A stretch of 64,000 nucleotides of DNA from Escallonia rubra (GCA_033065855.1 JAVXUO010001022.1:290412-354411); one strand, 5' to 3'; counted from the first letter of the stretch, positions 23,101 to 34,855 are shown. Translations and numbers: made by a program. The notes: generated by a model from the letters alone, not told the origin.

Positions 23101-26100
23101 AGCACTGCCAAGATATCCTGGTACACCTATTTCTTCTAGCTCAGGGTTCATGTGATCTTGTTTAGATGTCAGACAAAAGCTTCCATTCTTATGACTAACC
23201 AGATAGACATTTAAGCTCTAAATATCAGTATGTCTCAAAATGTGAATAGAATTGTGCAGCTGACATCACGATCTTGAAGGCGCATCTGTTCATCAAATTT
23301 TGTGATTTTGCTTGACATGGCCACCAAAAGAAACTCTTTATTAAGAGCTGTTTTGGCTGATCTAATCTCTAGTCTTGTTGGATCCTTCAAGTTAGAAGTG
23401 AACTTGATTAGGTAGCTGATCCATTGAGCATGTTGGTTAACGTCTTCGAAGATAATCTTAGTAGCTTACTTTTAGGCTCACTCCATTCCATAGTACTCAT
23501 GCAACAAGTACGTAAAACACAAAAAGATGCAGCTGAAAAATATGGAAGTACTTCAAATTGCTAGTCCTCCTTTTCACTCTTTATGTTTCTGCTCAAACAT
23601 CTAAGAAAACAACTTCTTGGAGTAGGACTAGTCCTTGCTTTTGATCTTGAATACCTCCGGGATCATTGGATTTTTTTGCTTGTTGGGGCCGATCTTAACT
23701 GTTCTTATCTTCAAGTTTTTTACCACCATCAACAATTGTCTCCTCGAGGTTTGGACAAATGTTGGCAACATGTTCACCATAACCACTGCACATTCGACAT
23801 CGCAAAAGAACATCATTCTGTTTTGCAACTTCAGCCTTGCAGATTTTATTGTGCAAGCATCTTGAGCAATCATACCAAAAGCTGCTTGTTGCTTGTTGTT
23901 CCTATTGTTGTTCCTACATTTAGATATAGCACATTCTGGAGGTGTTGGAATAACTAATCATAAACATGTTGCTTAAATCTAGGAGGAAGAAAACGCTCTT
24001 TGAACTTATCCTTCATCTGTTCCCATGACTTAAAGGCGGTTGATCAGTCATATAACGTTTTTCTTCAACTTCATACCACCACAGACGTGCTGCCCCTTTT
24101 GAGTTTTTCTTTTGCAAAGCAAGCCTTCACATTCTCCGGAATAGAACAATGACTGAGAAATGTTTCCATGTACAAAAGCCAATCAGAAAGTTTACCTGAT
24201 CAACACAAAAAATCATCAGCTACCAGATGGGCAAATTGATGATCGAAACCTTCCCTCAGCGCAAGCAGCTTCTTTTGTGTTGTGGCCTCCACTTTTTCTC
24301 AAGAGCTTTTCCAACCTATCAAACTTCATATCAATATTTCAAAAGTCTTCTTCATGCCTCTAGAGCGATCCTCAAACGGCTGAAGTTTCTTCTACGGAGT
24401 GATCCATGATTGCATAAAACTTGCAGCAGGGAACAACCGTCTCTGATACCACAATTGATGTAGGACGGACCTTAATAAGGGGCATTTAAGGCTGTCCTAC
24501 TATCAAGGATGGTGGGCTAGGGCTTAGGTTAATAGGATTTTGAATTGAGAAGCTAAGATTAGGGCTTAGGGAACAACAAAGAGGGGTTTAATTGGCTGAT
24601 TTGGGGCTGTGTAGAGTGCTGTGAACAATAGCCGTGAACAGTACTTTGTATTTTCAAATAGGACCCAAAATAAGAAAAGAAAATAATGAAGGATACAAAA
24701 ACCTTAGGGCTGAGAAAGCTGTTCTCGATACACCTACTTGGTCATCAAACTCATTTACCACTAAATCCACTAGAAGTGACAGATGTATAAGGAAAAAACT
24801 ACCGCGATCCCGATCAAGGCATTGGTAGTTTACTTGCTGCCCCATTCCATTCATCCCGACAGGAGCGAAAGCCCTTACATTCGTCATGGGAATGAACCTT
24901 CTCGACTAAGCCCAATCGAGGATTTCTCGTAACAAATGCAATTGTGAAGTGAAGGAAATTGACTAGATCTCTTCATCAACAAAAGGGTCCATCTCTTCAA
25001 TGGCTAGATCTCACTAAGGCCTTCTAGGAGTCTCACCTAGAAGAGAATCAATGGAGTCTCACCATTGAAAAGAAAGAAAAGAAAAAAAAAAGCAAAGCTG
25101 CTTCTAAAAATTATTCATCGACTCTCTGCAATAGTTCCTACAATGCATGTTTATATAGTGGAAATAAAAGAGACCTCTCATACTTAATAAAGCATTTCCT
25201 ATATTTTAGAACCTTCTAGAGTACTAAAACTAAACATAAAACCTAATAACAAAAGGACTTCGAAAAGACAGCAAGTACTAAGGACTACACTTACTAACAA
25301 AAGGGCTTGGAAACATCTAATCTGCCCTAGGTATGCTAATATGGCCCAAATACACTTCTTATAAAATATGTCCCACATCACACCCGTCTGTGCCATCACC
25401 ATCTCCCCAACCCACTAGTGTAACCACCACCACCCCATCGGAGTAGCAATCACCACCTCCCCACACCATCCTCTAACCAACAGATCTGCATTCATCCTCT
25501 TTGCCAGAATCGCTTTACCCTCGTCGCCATCGTAGCACCGCCATACTTGCATTCTTGAGATCCAAGAGGAGCCCTATCGTATTTACTTGACATTAGATGC
25601 CATGAAAATGCGAACTGTAAATCTCGATTGTCTAATATTGATATGTGGTGCATTGTTACATGGGTCAAAAACACCCAACACATGCAAGTCATGATTGAAC
25701 TCAGAACCTTCCGACAGAATCCATTGGATTTTCTTGGCATGTTGGTGCATATGGGTTCCATTCTCTACCTTCTTTTCCTTTATTCCAATATCCAGAAGGT
25801 CTATTTCAATAGCAGCGCCCAAAATGCCCTACTTTTTCCTTGCAATTGTTGTTATCTCATAGTTGACGCTAATCTTAAAATTCAGATAAACAGAGGTAAT
25901 GAAATTCAGGCATGAAAAGAGAGAAGCCGTGCTGTCGGGTAGTGATCAGCTATGAATATATGTGACTTAAATTCCATGTTAGGAACGGATTAAGCTCGTG
26001 ATTGCTGAGTTGGAACTGCAATGGTACCAGATTTTGTAAGCATGGGGAATCGATTGGGAGTTTTGTGGTGGCGGCTCCATCGTAGATTTCAGCAGCAACC

Positions 26101-27945
26101 TCATTGAATCATCTACACATTTGTTCTCTATTTTTTTCGCATTTCGTCAACCTTTCTCGAACCACAAGATTTCTGGAAATTGAAATTTTTGCCCATTCGA
26201 TCAATAGACGTAGGGATTGGATCCACAGAAAATTGATAACCTGGGTTCGAACAATTGATCAAAAAATTGGGTATGGGTTTATAAAAACAAAAGGAACCAC
26301 TCGAAGTAATACTGGAATTCCTTATGTGAAATTAGGGCTTACATAGATTAAACCCGGTGTATGTTCCCCTTTCACAAGTTGGGAAGTTAACAAACATCAG
26401 TATCAAAATGAACATTTGTTGGCAAGCCGTATGTCTATTATCTCAAAATTGTGTACTTTATTGAAGACTATATTTCTTAGCAAACTTGTACATGTAGTAA
26501 AGGCTGAATCCTTTAATCGACGTAATTTTTTTTTCAGTTTATACAAGCCACGCATTACACCACCTTGACAATGTCTCTGCTCACACAAGAGGCTGTGTTC
26601 ATTAGAGATTTGCTAAAAACAGCTTACGACTCGTTATATATATCCATTTTGACTTATTAGTCCACTATAGGAAGGTCTACAATGACCTAGAGCCTACGTG
26701 TGTAATGCATTAGCTATTACTTTCAAGGGTACTAGTCCTAAGGGTGTACAACTACACTGACAAACCCGACAACCAATACCAAACCATATCTATGGATCTA
26801 TTAATCCGGATTCTACGTTTGTAAAGCAATGGCATTTTGGCTCTGGTCCAGTCACTTTAGACTCAACTAATCCGGTTTGGAGCTGAATTATACATTTGGA
26901 TTTACCTGAGCCAAACCAAGAACGATTTAAGCTGATATGGGCTGCAGTTGATAGATATACATAGCTATATTACAAGTGGCAGTTAACCTGAAAAGCCACG
27001 TTTTCTAGCTTCATGGCCATGATGACTAACATAGATACGAAAAAAGATAGTACTATCATATCCGGCTTTGCTACGTTAGATATAACAAATGGAGCACATG
27101 CATTTGGATATGAGAGTTTAAGTCCTTATATCTGCATTGGAGGAAGTTTATTTTGCTAAACAGAAACAATCTAGTCATCTTTAGTCATAAGTGCTGTCAA
27201 TGGGGAATTTTGGAGACTTGAGATGTGGGGTTTGAGTTCAAGAAGTAACACGCTATGGCATATGCTAGGAATCCTACCACAAATGCTATAGACAATCAAA
27301 GCAACCGAAGTGCCATTGGTTCGAGTCTTCTACAGGGACATTTAATGCTGCAGGAAGGTAGCCCATGTTAAGCTATAGCAATGGCACCTGAGGTACGGGC
27401 TTAGACACATAACAGCTTGTTAGAATTCTGGGTGGCACAGCTTGAGTCATACGGACTTAAGCAGTACCCATTAGACTCATGAGTAAAAGCATCGCTATTC
27501 TATCAAAATCTAGGATTTGGACAAAATTGTGGGTTCCTAATAATTCTTCTAAACTCTGCATTGATTTGCTTCATACATTCCAAGTATTGTGCAGGATTCC
27601 AAAAGGATTGTACTTCATATGTGATAACTGCCAACTGAACCATAAACCTCTGTGTTAGAGATATGTCACGGGAACCAATTGATACTGCTACACCAAGGAG
27701 ACACTAAAAAGCCTGTGATCTGACAGCATGAGGAGAAAAACTAAAAAGAAAAGAACTACATAATAACAAGGAACTATACGATGTTGAAGCAGATATTAGC
27801 ATATCATGGGCTATGATGGCAAAAAGACCAATGTCCAGTCTGTTTAAAGCACCTGATAGTCGAGATAAGATTTAACACACTTGGGCTTGCAAGAATCTTC
27901 GAGGTACTTCTTCGGATCAACTGGTTCATCGTCAGCCCTACACAT
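18286..27945 (-). CDS. QCR6: Cytochrome b-c1 complex subunit 6 (hinge protein, QCR6)
   Basis: Three coding exons on the minus strand: 27945-27853, 18535-18446 and 18318-18286, all GT..AG and in phase, giving 71 residues (plant QCR6 is about 69). The product is the acidic hinge subunit of mitochondrial complex III, which helps cytochrome c dock on cytochrome c1 in the intermembrane space. Visible marks are DEPVDPKKYLEDSCKPKC, then ACAKRVEADETGHKHC, GQYFDYWHCVDKC, and the C-terminus VALKLFTKLK. The paired cysteines (19, 23, 33, 47, 57, 61) fit the hinge fold. The intron between the first two exons is 9.3 kb and full of transposons. Start choice: an exon entered at the AG before 27967 gives ATG-TGT-AGG-GCT (MCRADDEP). 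An AG immediately before the ADDEP codons would remove that ATG, so the first three residues are uncertain. Confidence 0.92.
19921..20127. mobile_element. 207-bp MITE nested in a TA repeat
   Basis: The left arm GGAGTTGATCCATTGCTAG matches the right-end complement GGTTGTGATCCATTGCTAG. Both ends abut TA dinucleotide runs, as with rice Micron-type MITEs that target (TA)n. The interior contains two further inverted repeats. The longer has 25-bp arms (20021-20045 and 20057-20081) with one mismatch and an 11-nt spacer. The element sits inside the larger TIR transposon 19080-20267. Confidence 0.8.
20128..20170. repeat. (TA)n microsatellite
   Basis: A long TA run on the right side of the nested MITE. 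A shorter run (about 19905-19920) lies on its left, so the original repeat was split by the insertion. Confidence 0.9.
20386..20652. mobile_element. Possible degenerate hAT-like MITE
   Basis: The left end GGGCTGTAAACC with AGCTTGGTTT further in is mirrored at the right end by AAACCAAGCTTTAAACAGCC. Related words (CGAGCTTG, AAGCTCG) recur at 18790-18990 and 21140-21250, so several decayed copies may be present. No clean target duplication was found. Confidence 0.4.
20870..20942 (+). repeat. Long G-run / G-rich low-complexity tract
   Basis: TTGTTGGGGG units lead into an uninterrupted run of about 18 G. On the transcribed (minus) strand of the QCR6 intron this reads as C-rich, and the plus strand could form G-quadruplexes. 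Confidence 0.7.
21951..22110 (+). mobile_element. tRNA-derived SINE (Au-type)
   Basis: The order of words matches plant Au-type SINEs: GGTGAGCCTTGGCG with an A-box-like part, then GGTCCGATAATTGG as a worn B box (consensus GGTTCGAGTCCTGG), AATAGCCTCTTGACAAAAG, and an end resembling CCAGACCC...GGGAGCCTCGTG. It is inserted in the QCR6 intron. Confidence 0.75.
22228..22745 (-). repeat. 3' LTR (518 bp)
   Basis: Starts TG and ends CA. It shares GTTTAATTGGCTGATTTGGG, GGAGTCTCACCTAGAAGAG and AGGACTTGGAAACATCTAA-type blocks with the other LTR. It lacks about 80 bp near its left end that the other LTR keeps. Confidence 0.85.
23590..24420 (-). pseudogene. Degenerate gag polyprotein of the LTR element
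   Basis: Read on the minus strand in broken frames it shows MDHSVEETSAV, MKFDRLEKLLRK, GAARLWWYEVEEKR and WEQMKDKFKERFLPPRF. This is the retrotrans_gag pattern of Ty3-type elements. A zinc-knuckle-like CRMC...H...C follows (about 23764-23810), with one extra residue before the histidine. Several stops and frameshifts make it non-functional. Confidence 0.75.
24456..25380 (-). repeat. 5' LTR (925 bp) with a ~300-bp extra block
   Basis: Same ends and shared blocks as the partner LTR. It carries an extra segment at about 24716-25010 that has no counterpart in the 3' LTR. The extra segment differs in composition (less AT-rich, with words such as ACCGCGATCCCGATC), suggesting foreign DNA inserted after or during integration. 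Confidence 0.8.
25386..27850. other. QCR6 intron sequence, no gene recognised
   Basis: Residual intron DNA. CA-rich low-complexity sequence flanks the retrotransposon. A frame at 26104-26346 is open for 80 codons but has no recognisable features. Confidence 0.4.
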
Positions 27946-27967
27946 TGGAAGGAATACTTAATCAACA

Positions 27968-29968
27968 CTGCATAGGAGCAAATAGAAACGAAAATAGCAG
28001 GGATACTAAAACAGGATTAGGGGAGAGTCCAGATGCTTAGGATATAGCTCCTTTTATACTTATTACCGATAATCTTGATGGAGAGAAATACAAGATCTTT
28101 TGAGGGGACTGCATCTTTTGTCCATAAGCTGGAAAACTACTCTTGACCACTTTTTGTTTTATCAAGAACTTCTTAGGGTGTAAAAATCTCTTGTGAGTTT
28201 ATATTAATACATACCCTAGGTAGACTTTGTGGGGATGGAAATAGGCTCTTTCAGGTTTTCCATGGTATTGAACAAAACTTTGTGTTTATCTGTTGCCCTC
28301 TCCTTTATTTGGCACACTGCAGAAAATTCTTATTCCTATAAATAAACAAGGAATCCCAATACTAGTTTGAAAGTAGGGCACAAAATACATTTCTCTTAGA
28401 GAGATGAGTATGCTGGAATTAAGCCTTCCAATGCCCATGGGTGGGGCAGCACAGCTGGATACAGGGAGGTCCACGTGTTTGTGGCAATTGGTCTCCGCTG
28501 GATAGCCAAGGGGAGGGGGACGGTCAAAGGAAGCAGGATGAAGTCAGCATGATGATTGTCGATTTCGGATTCCCTTTTGTATACTATGGATGTTTGGTTA
28601 GAACATAACAGAATAACGTTACAAATATTTAAGCTTCCACGTTTGAGATCTCTCAGTGATTGGGCTCCGGAGGGGTTATTAAGAGTCCTTAAGACTTTTT
28701 TTCTAATATTAGGATAATCGGGGGCTGCTTGTTGGCTCTTGTTAGGGTTTGCTGTGGTCTTGGCATTCTTGCATCTACTAAAAATACAGTTCCATTGTAT
28801 AAAAGCTCAGGTATATACTTGTATGTGTCCCTGTTGGCGCCTTTATAGTTTTCTATAAGGAAATTGTCTATAGAAAAAGGACAAGGTAGTTGTTAAAGAA
28901 AAAAAATAAGCCACGGTCTTGTGCTTTATGTGTCAGCTTGTGGGTAAGGATAAAACTACTGGATCAAGAGACTTAACGCTAAAATAATGCACAATGTTGC
29001 ATTCCATGCAAGTTCCTCGTGGCCTTTATAGTTTGTTTATCACTATAGATTGACTTAGGCAGCAAATGTCACGCAAGTGGGCAACCACCGCCGTCCAGTT
29101 GGTCAAGATTGCACGCACTATTGGTTAGATTTCCAATATTCCCATAGTAGAACCAAAAGGTGCTTTAGTCAAACTTAACAAGGCCAATTTCACCTCTAAT
29201 TCACAGAGGAAAAAGGAGCAACTATACTCGTGAATAACAGAAGCAAGTGTAAGTAGAAGAAAATGTATGTGTGCTTCCTTTTAAACCATAGCTAGTTGTC
29301 AGAATGGTATAAACCCTGCCTCATCCACAATGCAGTATCGATGATTGTATAAATAGATACTTCACAAGGTAAGCACCAGAACCATGTTCATGTTGTGCTT
29401 CAGCCCTCCTTCCTATACTAAAATTTGTATACATTTAACTGAGCAAATGTGTACAACAACGTAACTTTCCTAATCCATGAGCTCACAGGGAAGATACGGG
29501 CTTTTGAACTTGTGTACATCACCTCTCTAGTGGTAATAACGCAAGTAAAAACTGGGTTAGATAACCCTTCCCAGCCATACAACATCACAGATATAATCCC
29601 CGTATCATCTTTACCCAATTGGCGGTTTAGAACAGAAAAGCATACTACTCGATTCATACACAAGAAAACAGTTAATCGTCATATACTCGGACAAAAATAC
29701 TCACATGGCAAATGAAAGTGAACACGCGAGCTGTCACTCGCCAAAAGTCACCTGCACAAAAATCCCCATAAATTCACCTCACACAACAAAATTTACAGGA
29801 AGAGTCAATCTACCGAAACATCTGTGAGCGAGTGCACATACGAACCACGAAAGTACGGGAAACCCTAGGTATACAGATCGATACGATAGATGACAGATCT
29901 GAGATGAAAAATGTGAAGTGGCCGATTAATAGAGATATGGGGAAATGAATAGAGTCGAAAAAATGATA
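27968..29968 (-). other. QCR6: QCR6 leader intron, no further gene seen
   Basis: Sequence between the proposed acceptor before 27967 and the donor at 29969. It contains short open frames on both strands (for example 28286-28474) that I cannot connect to a protein. Confidence 0.4.
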
Positions 29969-29969
29969 C

Positions 29970-30110
29970 CTTGGAGGTTCAAGCAGGAGGAGGGCTGATG
30001 GTAGGAAGTGGAGAGGACCGAGTACAGAAAGAGATCCCTCTGTTTCCGCCGGTGCTGCTGCGTCAATTAGCTTTGCGCCATGTGCGTGCGATGCGGTGCG
30101 GGACTTGGGT
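29970..30110 (-). other. QCR6: Probable 5' untranslated exon of QCR6
   Basis: A moderately GC-rich stretch ends on the minus strand at CTCCAAG with a GT donor (29969-29968). It is followed by a 2-kb leader intron down to the acceptor before 27967. The only ATG in it opens a four-codon frame (ATG GCG CAA AGC TAA). The upstream end is a guess from the change in base composition. Confidence 0.45.
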
Positions 30111-31713
30111 GCACGGTCAGCCTAGTTTAGGGCACCAGGTTCCTTTTGCTCCCTCCGTTACCATCGATTTTTTTTCTCGTGATTTTTGTAAAATTCTCAA
30201 ATATGTGTGACCGATAATCTCACCATTATATGACTAGTTAACCGGCAGTTTTTAATCTGTATGTAATAATTGTCACTTGGATTTAATTTAATATTTAAAT
30301 AATTTTAATTTTGCTTCATAATTCGCTGTAAAAAATTAAAAGAACAAAGATTCCGATGAAACGGAATGAGTTTATATATAAAAAAATATTTTAAGAAAAG
30401 GCAGTCTTTTGGCACTTTTTTTTTGTTGTTAGGAGTCCCAACTGTGAACAAAGCTTAGAAATTAGAAAAACAGCTTACCGATCCAAACTCAGTAAGCGAG
30501 TAGATTCTAATGAGTTTATTTGTAGGGTCTTTCAGGCTAACATCAACATTTAATGTCTCCGTTATTAAACGTTGTTTTAAACCTATGCTTTTTGGCTTTA
30601 GTGTTGACTAAAGTCAGCATTGTCGTTCAAAGTTCAAACACTTCTTTATAGTCACTACGGATTATGCATATCCTCTTGTTGCCTGACCGATATACAGAAG
30701 TTCACCTTCGTTAACAACTAGGCCAAATGACTTTATTCTAACTTTCAAGTGGGTCTTGACACCATATGTAAACAAGCCAAATGAATGTCTTCCAATTGAG
30801 CACCTGCCTCCGTCGAGATGGTGAGCCAAAGGACACTAATTTATTCATCGATAAAGTCTTGTACGACCAATTGGAAACTTTGGATGGTTTTGACGAGGAT
30901 AAGTTGTCGATCTTGGTTTTACCTTACATAGACCACGACCTCCCCTATATGAGATATGCATCCATCCTAGTAACAAATGTCATGTCTTGATGTACGATAG
31001 TTTGGCAAAATGCTGTAGTACTAGCCACATTAGAGAAACCGGTGGAGTTGGTCACGCATAGACTGTCATTGTGTGATATCGTGTCATATTGGTAAATGTT
31101 GTCAAAAAATTGAAGTTTAGAAAGATATGATATGTTGGTCGTCCATAACATTAATAACTTTGATGTTTGAATCACCAAATTTTCACAAGAAATTTGATGT
31201 TTGAGTTATTAAGCAGGTATGTATGTTTGTTGTGCATATTGCTGATATAAGAGCAAGAAAATAAGCGTTTTAAATTCTAGAAATGTCTAAAATTCTGATA
31301 ATCAAAAACTAATTTAGTTGGATTGATCTTAGGATGGTGGAGCGTTGGAACTTGATTCATTCAAGATTAAATAAGATATGAACGTATTTGCTAGAAGAAA
31401 AAAGATTGGAAGATATGATCGACCTCAATAGGCTAAAATTTTATTACACCCATAATATTGAATAATTACTTCATCTTATTAGAGTTTAACACATTAAAAT
31501 CCAAAATATTCTTATTAATTAAAGAAATTTTAGCATCTTTGGTTCTAACACTAAACTTTATTATTATTCGTGTCCATCTTAAGATCGTTGAAATTCGAGA
31601 ATTGATACATTTGAGAATACAATCACCTATGCGACCCCAAAAAGGGTGATGTGGATGAAGAGGAGACGGAGAATAGGATAGATAAGTACATCTATGTAAA
31701 CCCAATGGCCATC
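30111..31713. other. Intergenic, no gene recognised
   Basis: The QCR6 promoter should lie at its left edge. A frame at 30781-30990 (69 residues, ...LETLDGFDEDKLSILVLPYIDHDLPYMR...) looks protein-like but stands alone and has no recognisable domain. Confidence 0.35.
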
Positions 31714-31721
31714 TCAGAAAG

Positions 31722-32711
31722 TAGACCTAGCATTTTTCTACCCATACCCGAGGGTCGAACCGTACCTGTTCAAAAACCCTGGGTACGGGTACCTATATAG
31801 CCTACCCATGCAATTTTGGCCCGTACCCAAACAGATCCGTAGTTTTCGGGTCTGTCCGGGTCGGGTACAGGTTACCCGGGCTACTCGAACTTTTAGTATA
31901 TAAGTTCTAAGGTTTTTTGATTTGTCCTTCCCTCGGTCATTTTTCTCTCCTTCCAGCCGATCTGCGCCGCTGCTCCTCTCTCTCTCTCTCTCTCCCCTTT
32001 CCCTCCCCATATCAATCTACCTTGAACCGTAGCTCTCTCTCGCCTGTCAGATCCATTGACGGCAGCGATACGACACCACATCAACTCGACGGCCATCTAC
32101 TGCACATCAAGCGACGGCGTCCATCGTCCTTCTTTCGCTTCGCCGCCAGACCTGCCATAGCTCCGCCGCCAAACCTGCCATATGTCTTTGATCAGATCCA
32201 CCACCGCTCCGTGGCCACCATCTCCGTCGCCATCGCCAGATCTGCTTGTTTTATTAGTGTTAAAAATCTTTGTATGTATTTAAGTATTTTGTAGTGTTGT
32301 TTTCTTTCAGATCTGCTTGTCTTTTAATTTGTGTTGTGAGATAATTTATTTCTAGATCTGCTTGTTCCTACTGTATATTTGTGTTTGGAGACTTGAGATG
32401 ATGGGGTTGGTCCGATTGGATTTGAGAATTGGATTTGAGATTAATCGTCAAGTGATAATTGTATAAATGAAATCAGAAAGTGATAGTTGTAAATTGTAAA
32501 AATAATAAAATAGAAGGAAAAAACAGGCCAAATGTTTATTAATAAAAAAATTAATAATTACCCACGGGTAATACCCGCCCCGTCAGGGTAGGGTACGGAT
32601 TCCAAAAATCCCTACCCGGGAAAAATCAAGTAAAAATTACCCGAACTGATTTTATTCGTACCCGGTCGAATTTTACCCGTACCCGGCCGGGTTACCCGTT
32701 TGTTAGGTCTA
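31722..32711. mobile_element. hAT-type non-autonomous transposon
   Basis: The ends TAGACCTAGCA (left) and TAGACCTAACA (right complement) are inverted repeats, with a perfect 8-bp duplication TCAGAAAG at 31714-31721 and 32712-32719. The subterminal regions are rich in ACCCG/CGGGT words in both orientations (about 31740-31890 and 32560-32700). The middle (about 31920-32250) is GC-rich with a (CT)n tract and resembles a captured 5' gene region, but no protein was recognised. Confidence 0.85.
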
Positions 32712-32929
32712 TCAGAAAGTAGGTGGGTAGCTCGAAGGCTGAGAGTTGTCTGATTATGATTTATGAGTATGAAAATAGGACTGCTTGTTGTTATGATGTT
32801 ATCGATTTCATTTACTATGTGACAATGTAGGGGTTATTTGTAGGAGGCCCTTATTTGCGTTACCTTGACACGTTTGAATAACCAATAAACATGGAATATT
32901 TGTCATACTTTATTTTATCACTTAAAGTG

Positions 32930-33391
32930 TGACATGTGTCCTTAGCGACTTGCCTCGATCCCCTCCTTGTGCTGGAGCACTCGAAGCACGCTAAGGTAGT
33001 GTCCTAGAGAAGTCGCCTACCTGACGGGCTGACTTAATGTCTCGAAAAAGTTACCATGTTAGCACGTCAAGTTAGTACATCGGATGAGTCGCCTACACGA
33101 CTGACCAAGGTAGTGTCCCGAAGGAGTCGCCTACCGGGTGGGAGGGTAGTCCTCATATTGGAGCACTCGGAGCTTCTTGATGAATATTGTGTCCCACGGA
33201 AGTTGTCTTATCTCGCGATGAGCCCTTGTGTGAAAGCACTCAGAGTGCGCCAAAGGTAGTGTACGGGAAGAGATGCCTACCTGGTAGAAAGAGAGTCATC
33301 GTGCCAAAGCACTCAAAGCTCTTTGGCAAGTGTCCCATAGGAGTCAGTTGTCCCCTTAGTAAGTCCTTGTGCTAGAACGCTCCAAAGTACT
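32930..33391. repeat. Degenerate tandem repeat, units about 90 bp
   Basis: Recurrent words are GTAGTGTCC, GAGTCGCCTACC and GAGCACTCGAAGC/GAGCACTCGGAGC, spaced about 80-100 bp apart. The same unit continues at 34856-34990 on the far side of the LTR insertion, so the array was one block before the insertion. Confidence 0.7.
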
Positions 33392-34855
33392 TGTTAGCCC
33401 TATGGTTGGATAACCTAGGCTTACATCTTGTTTTGATGATAACTACACATTGATTATGTTCTAATGTGTGCTTTGAGTGTGTTCTTAGTAGGTATATACA
33501 TGCACACTCATGAAGACACATTTGAGAAGTTGGATAGATGGATTAAAGCCAAAGGAGATTAAAAGCTATAGTGGACATGCTATGGAAGCTTCATCAAGTC
33601 CAATGTCGAAGAGCAACAAAGAATACATCGGCTAAGTTACTATCGATTATAATTGATCTTTCCTATTATGTGACTAGTCTTGGTTTGATGCTTGGATTGA
33701 TGACTATGACCTAAAAAGACCTTAGGACACCTTGTGCATTGCATGTGAGTTCATAACCTTTCACACAAGTGTGGTTCTTGAAAATGAGTGAACTTTGGAG
33801 CTCACTTAGATTTTCTCAAAAACTATTTTGGTGCTAATCTTTTCATATCTTGATAAAACTTTTCATTAGATTTCCAACACAAAAAACGGCATCTCAATCC
33901 GATTTTTCTATATAAAGTTATGCCCAAAATAGGAAAGGGGGTTCCGTGAGATAGCTGATAGGCAGTAGGGTATTACAGTCGACTGTAATTGAATACAGTC
34001 GACTGCATTCCAATGCAGTCGACTGTATTGGTCAAAATTCAGTTCCAACGGCTATTTTCGAGAACAAAACTCCAACGGCTATTTTCGAGGGAATACAGTT
34101 GACTGCATTAGATTACAGTCGACTGCAATGGCAGTTTTGCCCATATTTTGCCTATAACGGTTATATTTCATTTGCTCTCTATATAAATGATTTGGGGCTT
34201 CATCATACACCATGGAAACCACATTCTAAGCCTCCATTCATTAGAGAAACATCAAGGCTCATAGATCAAACTTTTCTCTCTTCATCTTCATGATTTTACA
34301 TCATTAAAGAGAGCATCTTTGTGAGTAATTCTTTGATTGAGAGTGAGCATTCTTCAAGTCATCAATTCTCTCATCTCTCTATTGTACTAGAACTTCATTT
34401 GTACTCATTTCCTTTCAAGATGGTTTCTTTGTACACATTTGATATTTGTAAAAGGATTGTGATCAAGGCTTGGGCTTGTCAAGTCTTGGGTGAGCTTTGT
34501 GGATTCAAGGCTTATGCTTGGTGTGGGGATATCACCAAGTGTTGTAACGGTTTTGATCTTGATCCAGAAGAAGATTGTTGCTAGTAGATTCTAGTGCTCT
34601 TGCAAGGGACTTCCTTGAAGAGGTGGACGTAGGCTTGAGGGTAGTTCAAGCCGAACCATTTAAATCTCATTGTCAAGTATCTCTAACTCAATCTCTTTAC
34701 TTATTGCTCTACAATTGCTTAAGATTGTGTAGTTAGCATCTTCATTGAAGTATTACTTGGTTTGATTGAGTTTCATGATTGTTGCTTAGTTTAAATTCCC
34801 CATTATATTTCAAAAATCCTATTCACCCCCCTCTAGGGTTATTTTATTGGTTTCA
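33392..34855 (+). mobile_element. Copia-type solo LTR
   Basis: Starts TGTTAGCCCTATGGTTGG and ends TTCACCCCCCTCTAGGG...TTTCA, which are the typical start and end of large plant Copia (SIRE-like) LTRs. No second LTR or internal coding region is present. The flanks GTACT (33387-33391) and ATACT (34856-34860) agree in four of five bases. Between 33970 and 34130 are five copies of CAGTCGACTG or CAGTTGACTG. The open frame at 34321-34584 is within the LTR and not a gene. Confidence 0.7.

Larger units (their letters stand above)
22228..25380 (-). mobile_element. LTR retrotransposon with decayed gag, perfect 5-bp TSD
   Basis: The element begins TGATGTAGGAC at 22228 and ends GTCCCACATCA at 25380. Its two LTRs are direct repeats (22228-22745 and 24456-25380), flanked by CACCC at 22223-22227 and 25381-25385. 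A primer-binding site complementary to initiator tRNA-Met (TGGTATCAGAG on the minus strand, 24451-24441) lies just inside the right LTR, so the element reads right to left. Only gag remnants are seen and no reverse transcriptase or integrase, so it is non-autonomous. Gag type suggests Ty3/gypsy. It lies in the QCR6 intron in the same direction as the gene. Confidence 0.88.

Noticed and set aside
23583..23957. 124-codon plus-strand frame
   Set aside because: It is the antisense shadow of decayed gag on the minus strand.
24654..24887. Minus-strand frame in the extra LTR block, suspected organellar DNA
   Set aside because: I could not recall a matching organellar gene, so no feature was called; only the odd composition is reported as a finding.
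26104..26346. 80-codon frame in the QCR6 intron
   Set aside because: Composition is unremarkable, with no homologue recalled and no splice or promoter context.
31917..32294. 125-codon open frame
   Set aside because: Within the hAT element; its Ser/Leu/Pro runs come from a CT-rich tract, with no recognisable domain.
34321..34584. 87-codon open frame that looks protein-like
   Set aside because: Lies inside the Copia-type solo LTR, where chance frames are common.
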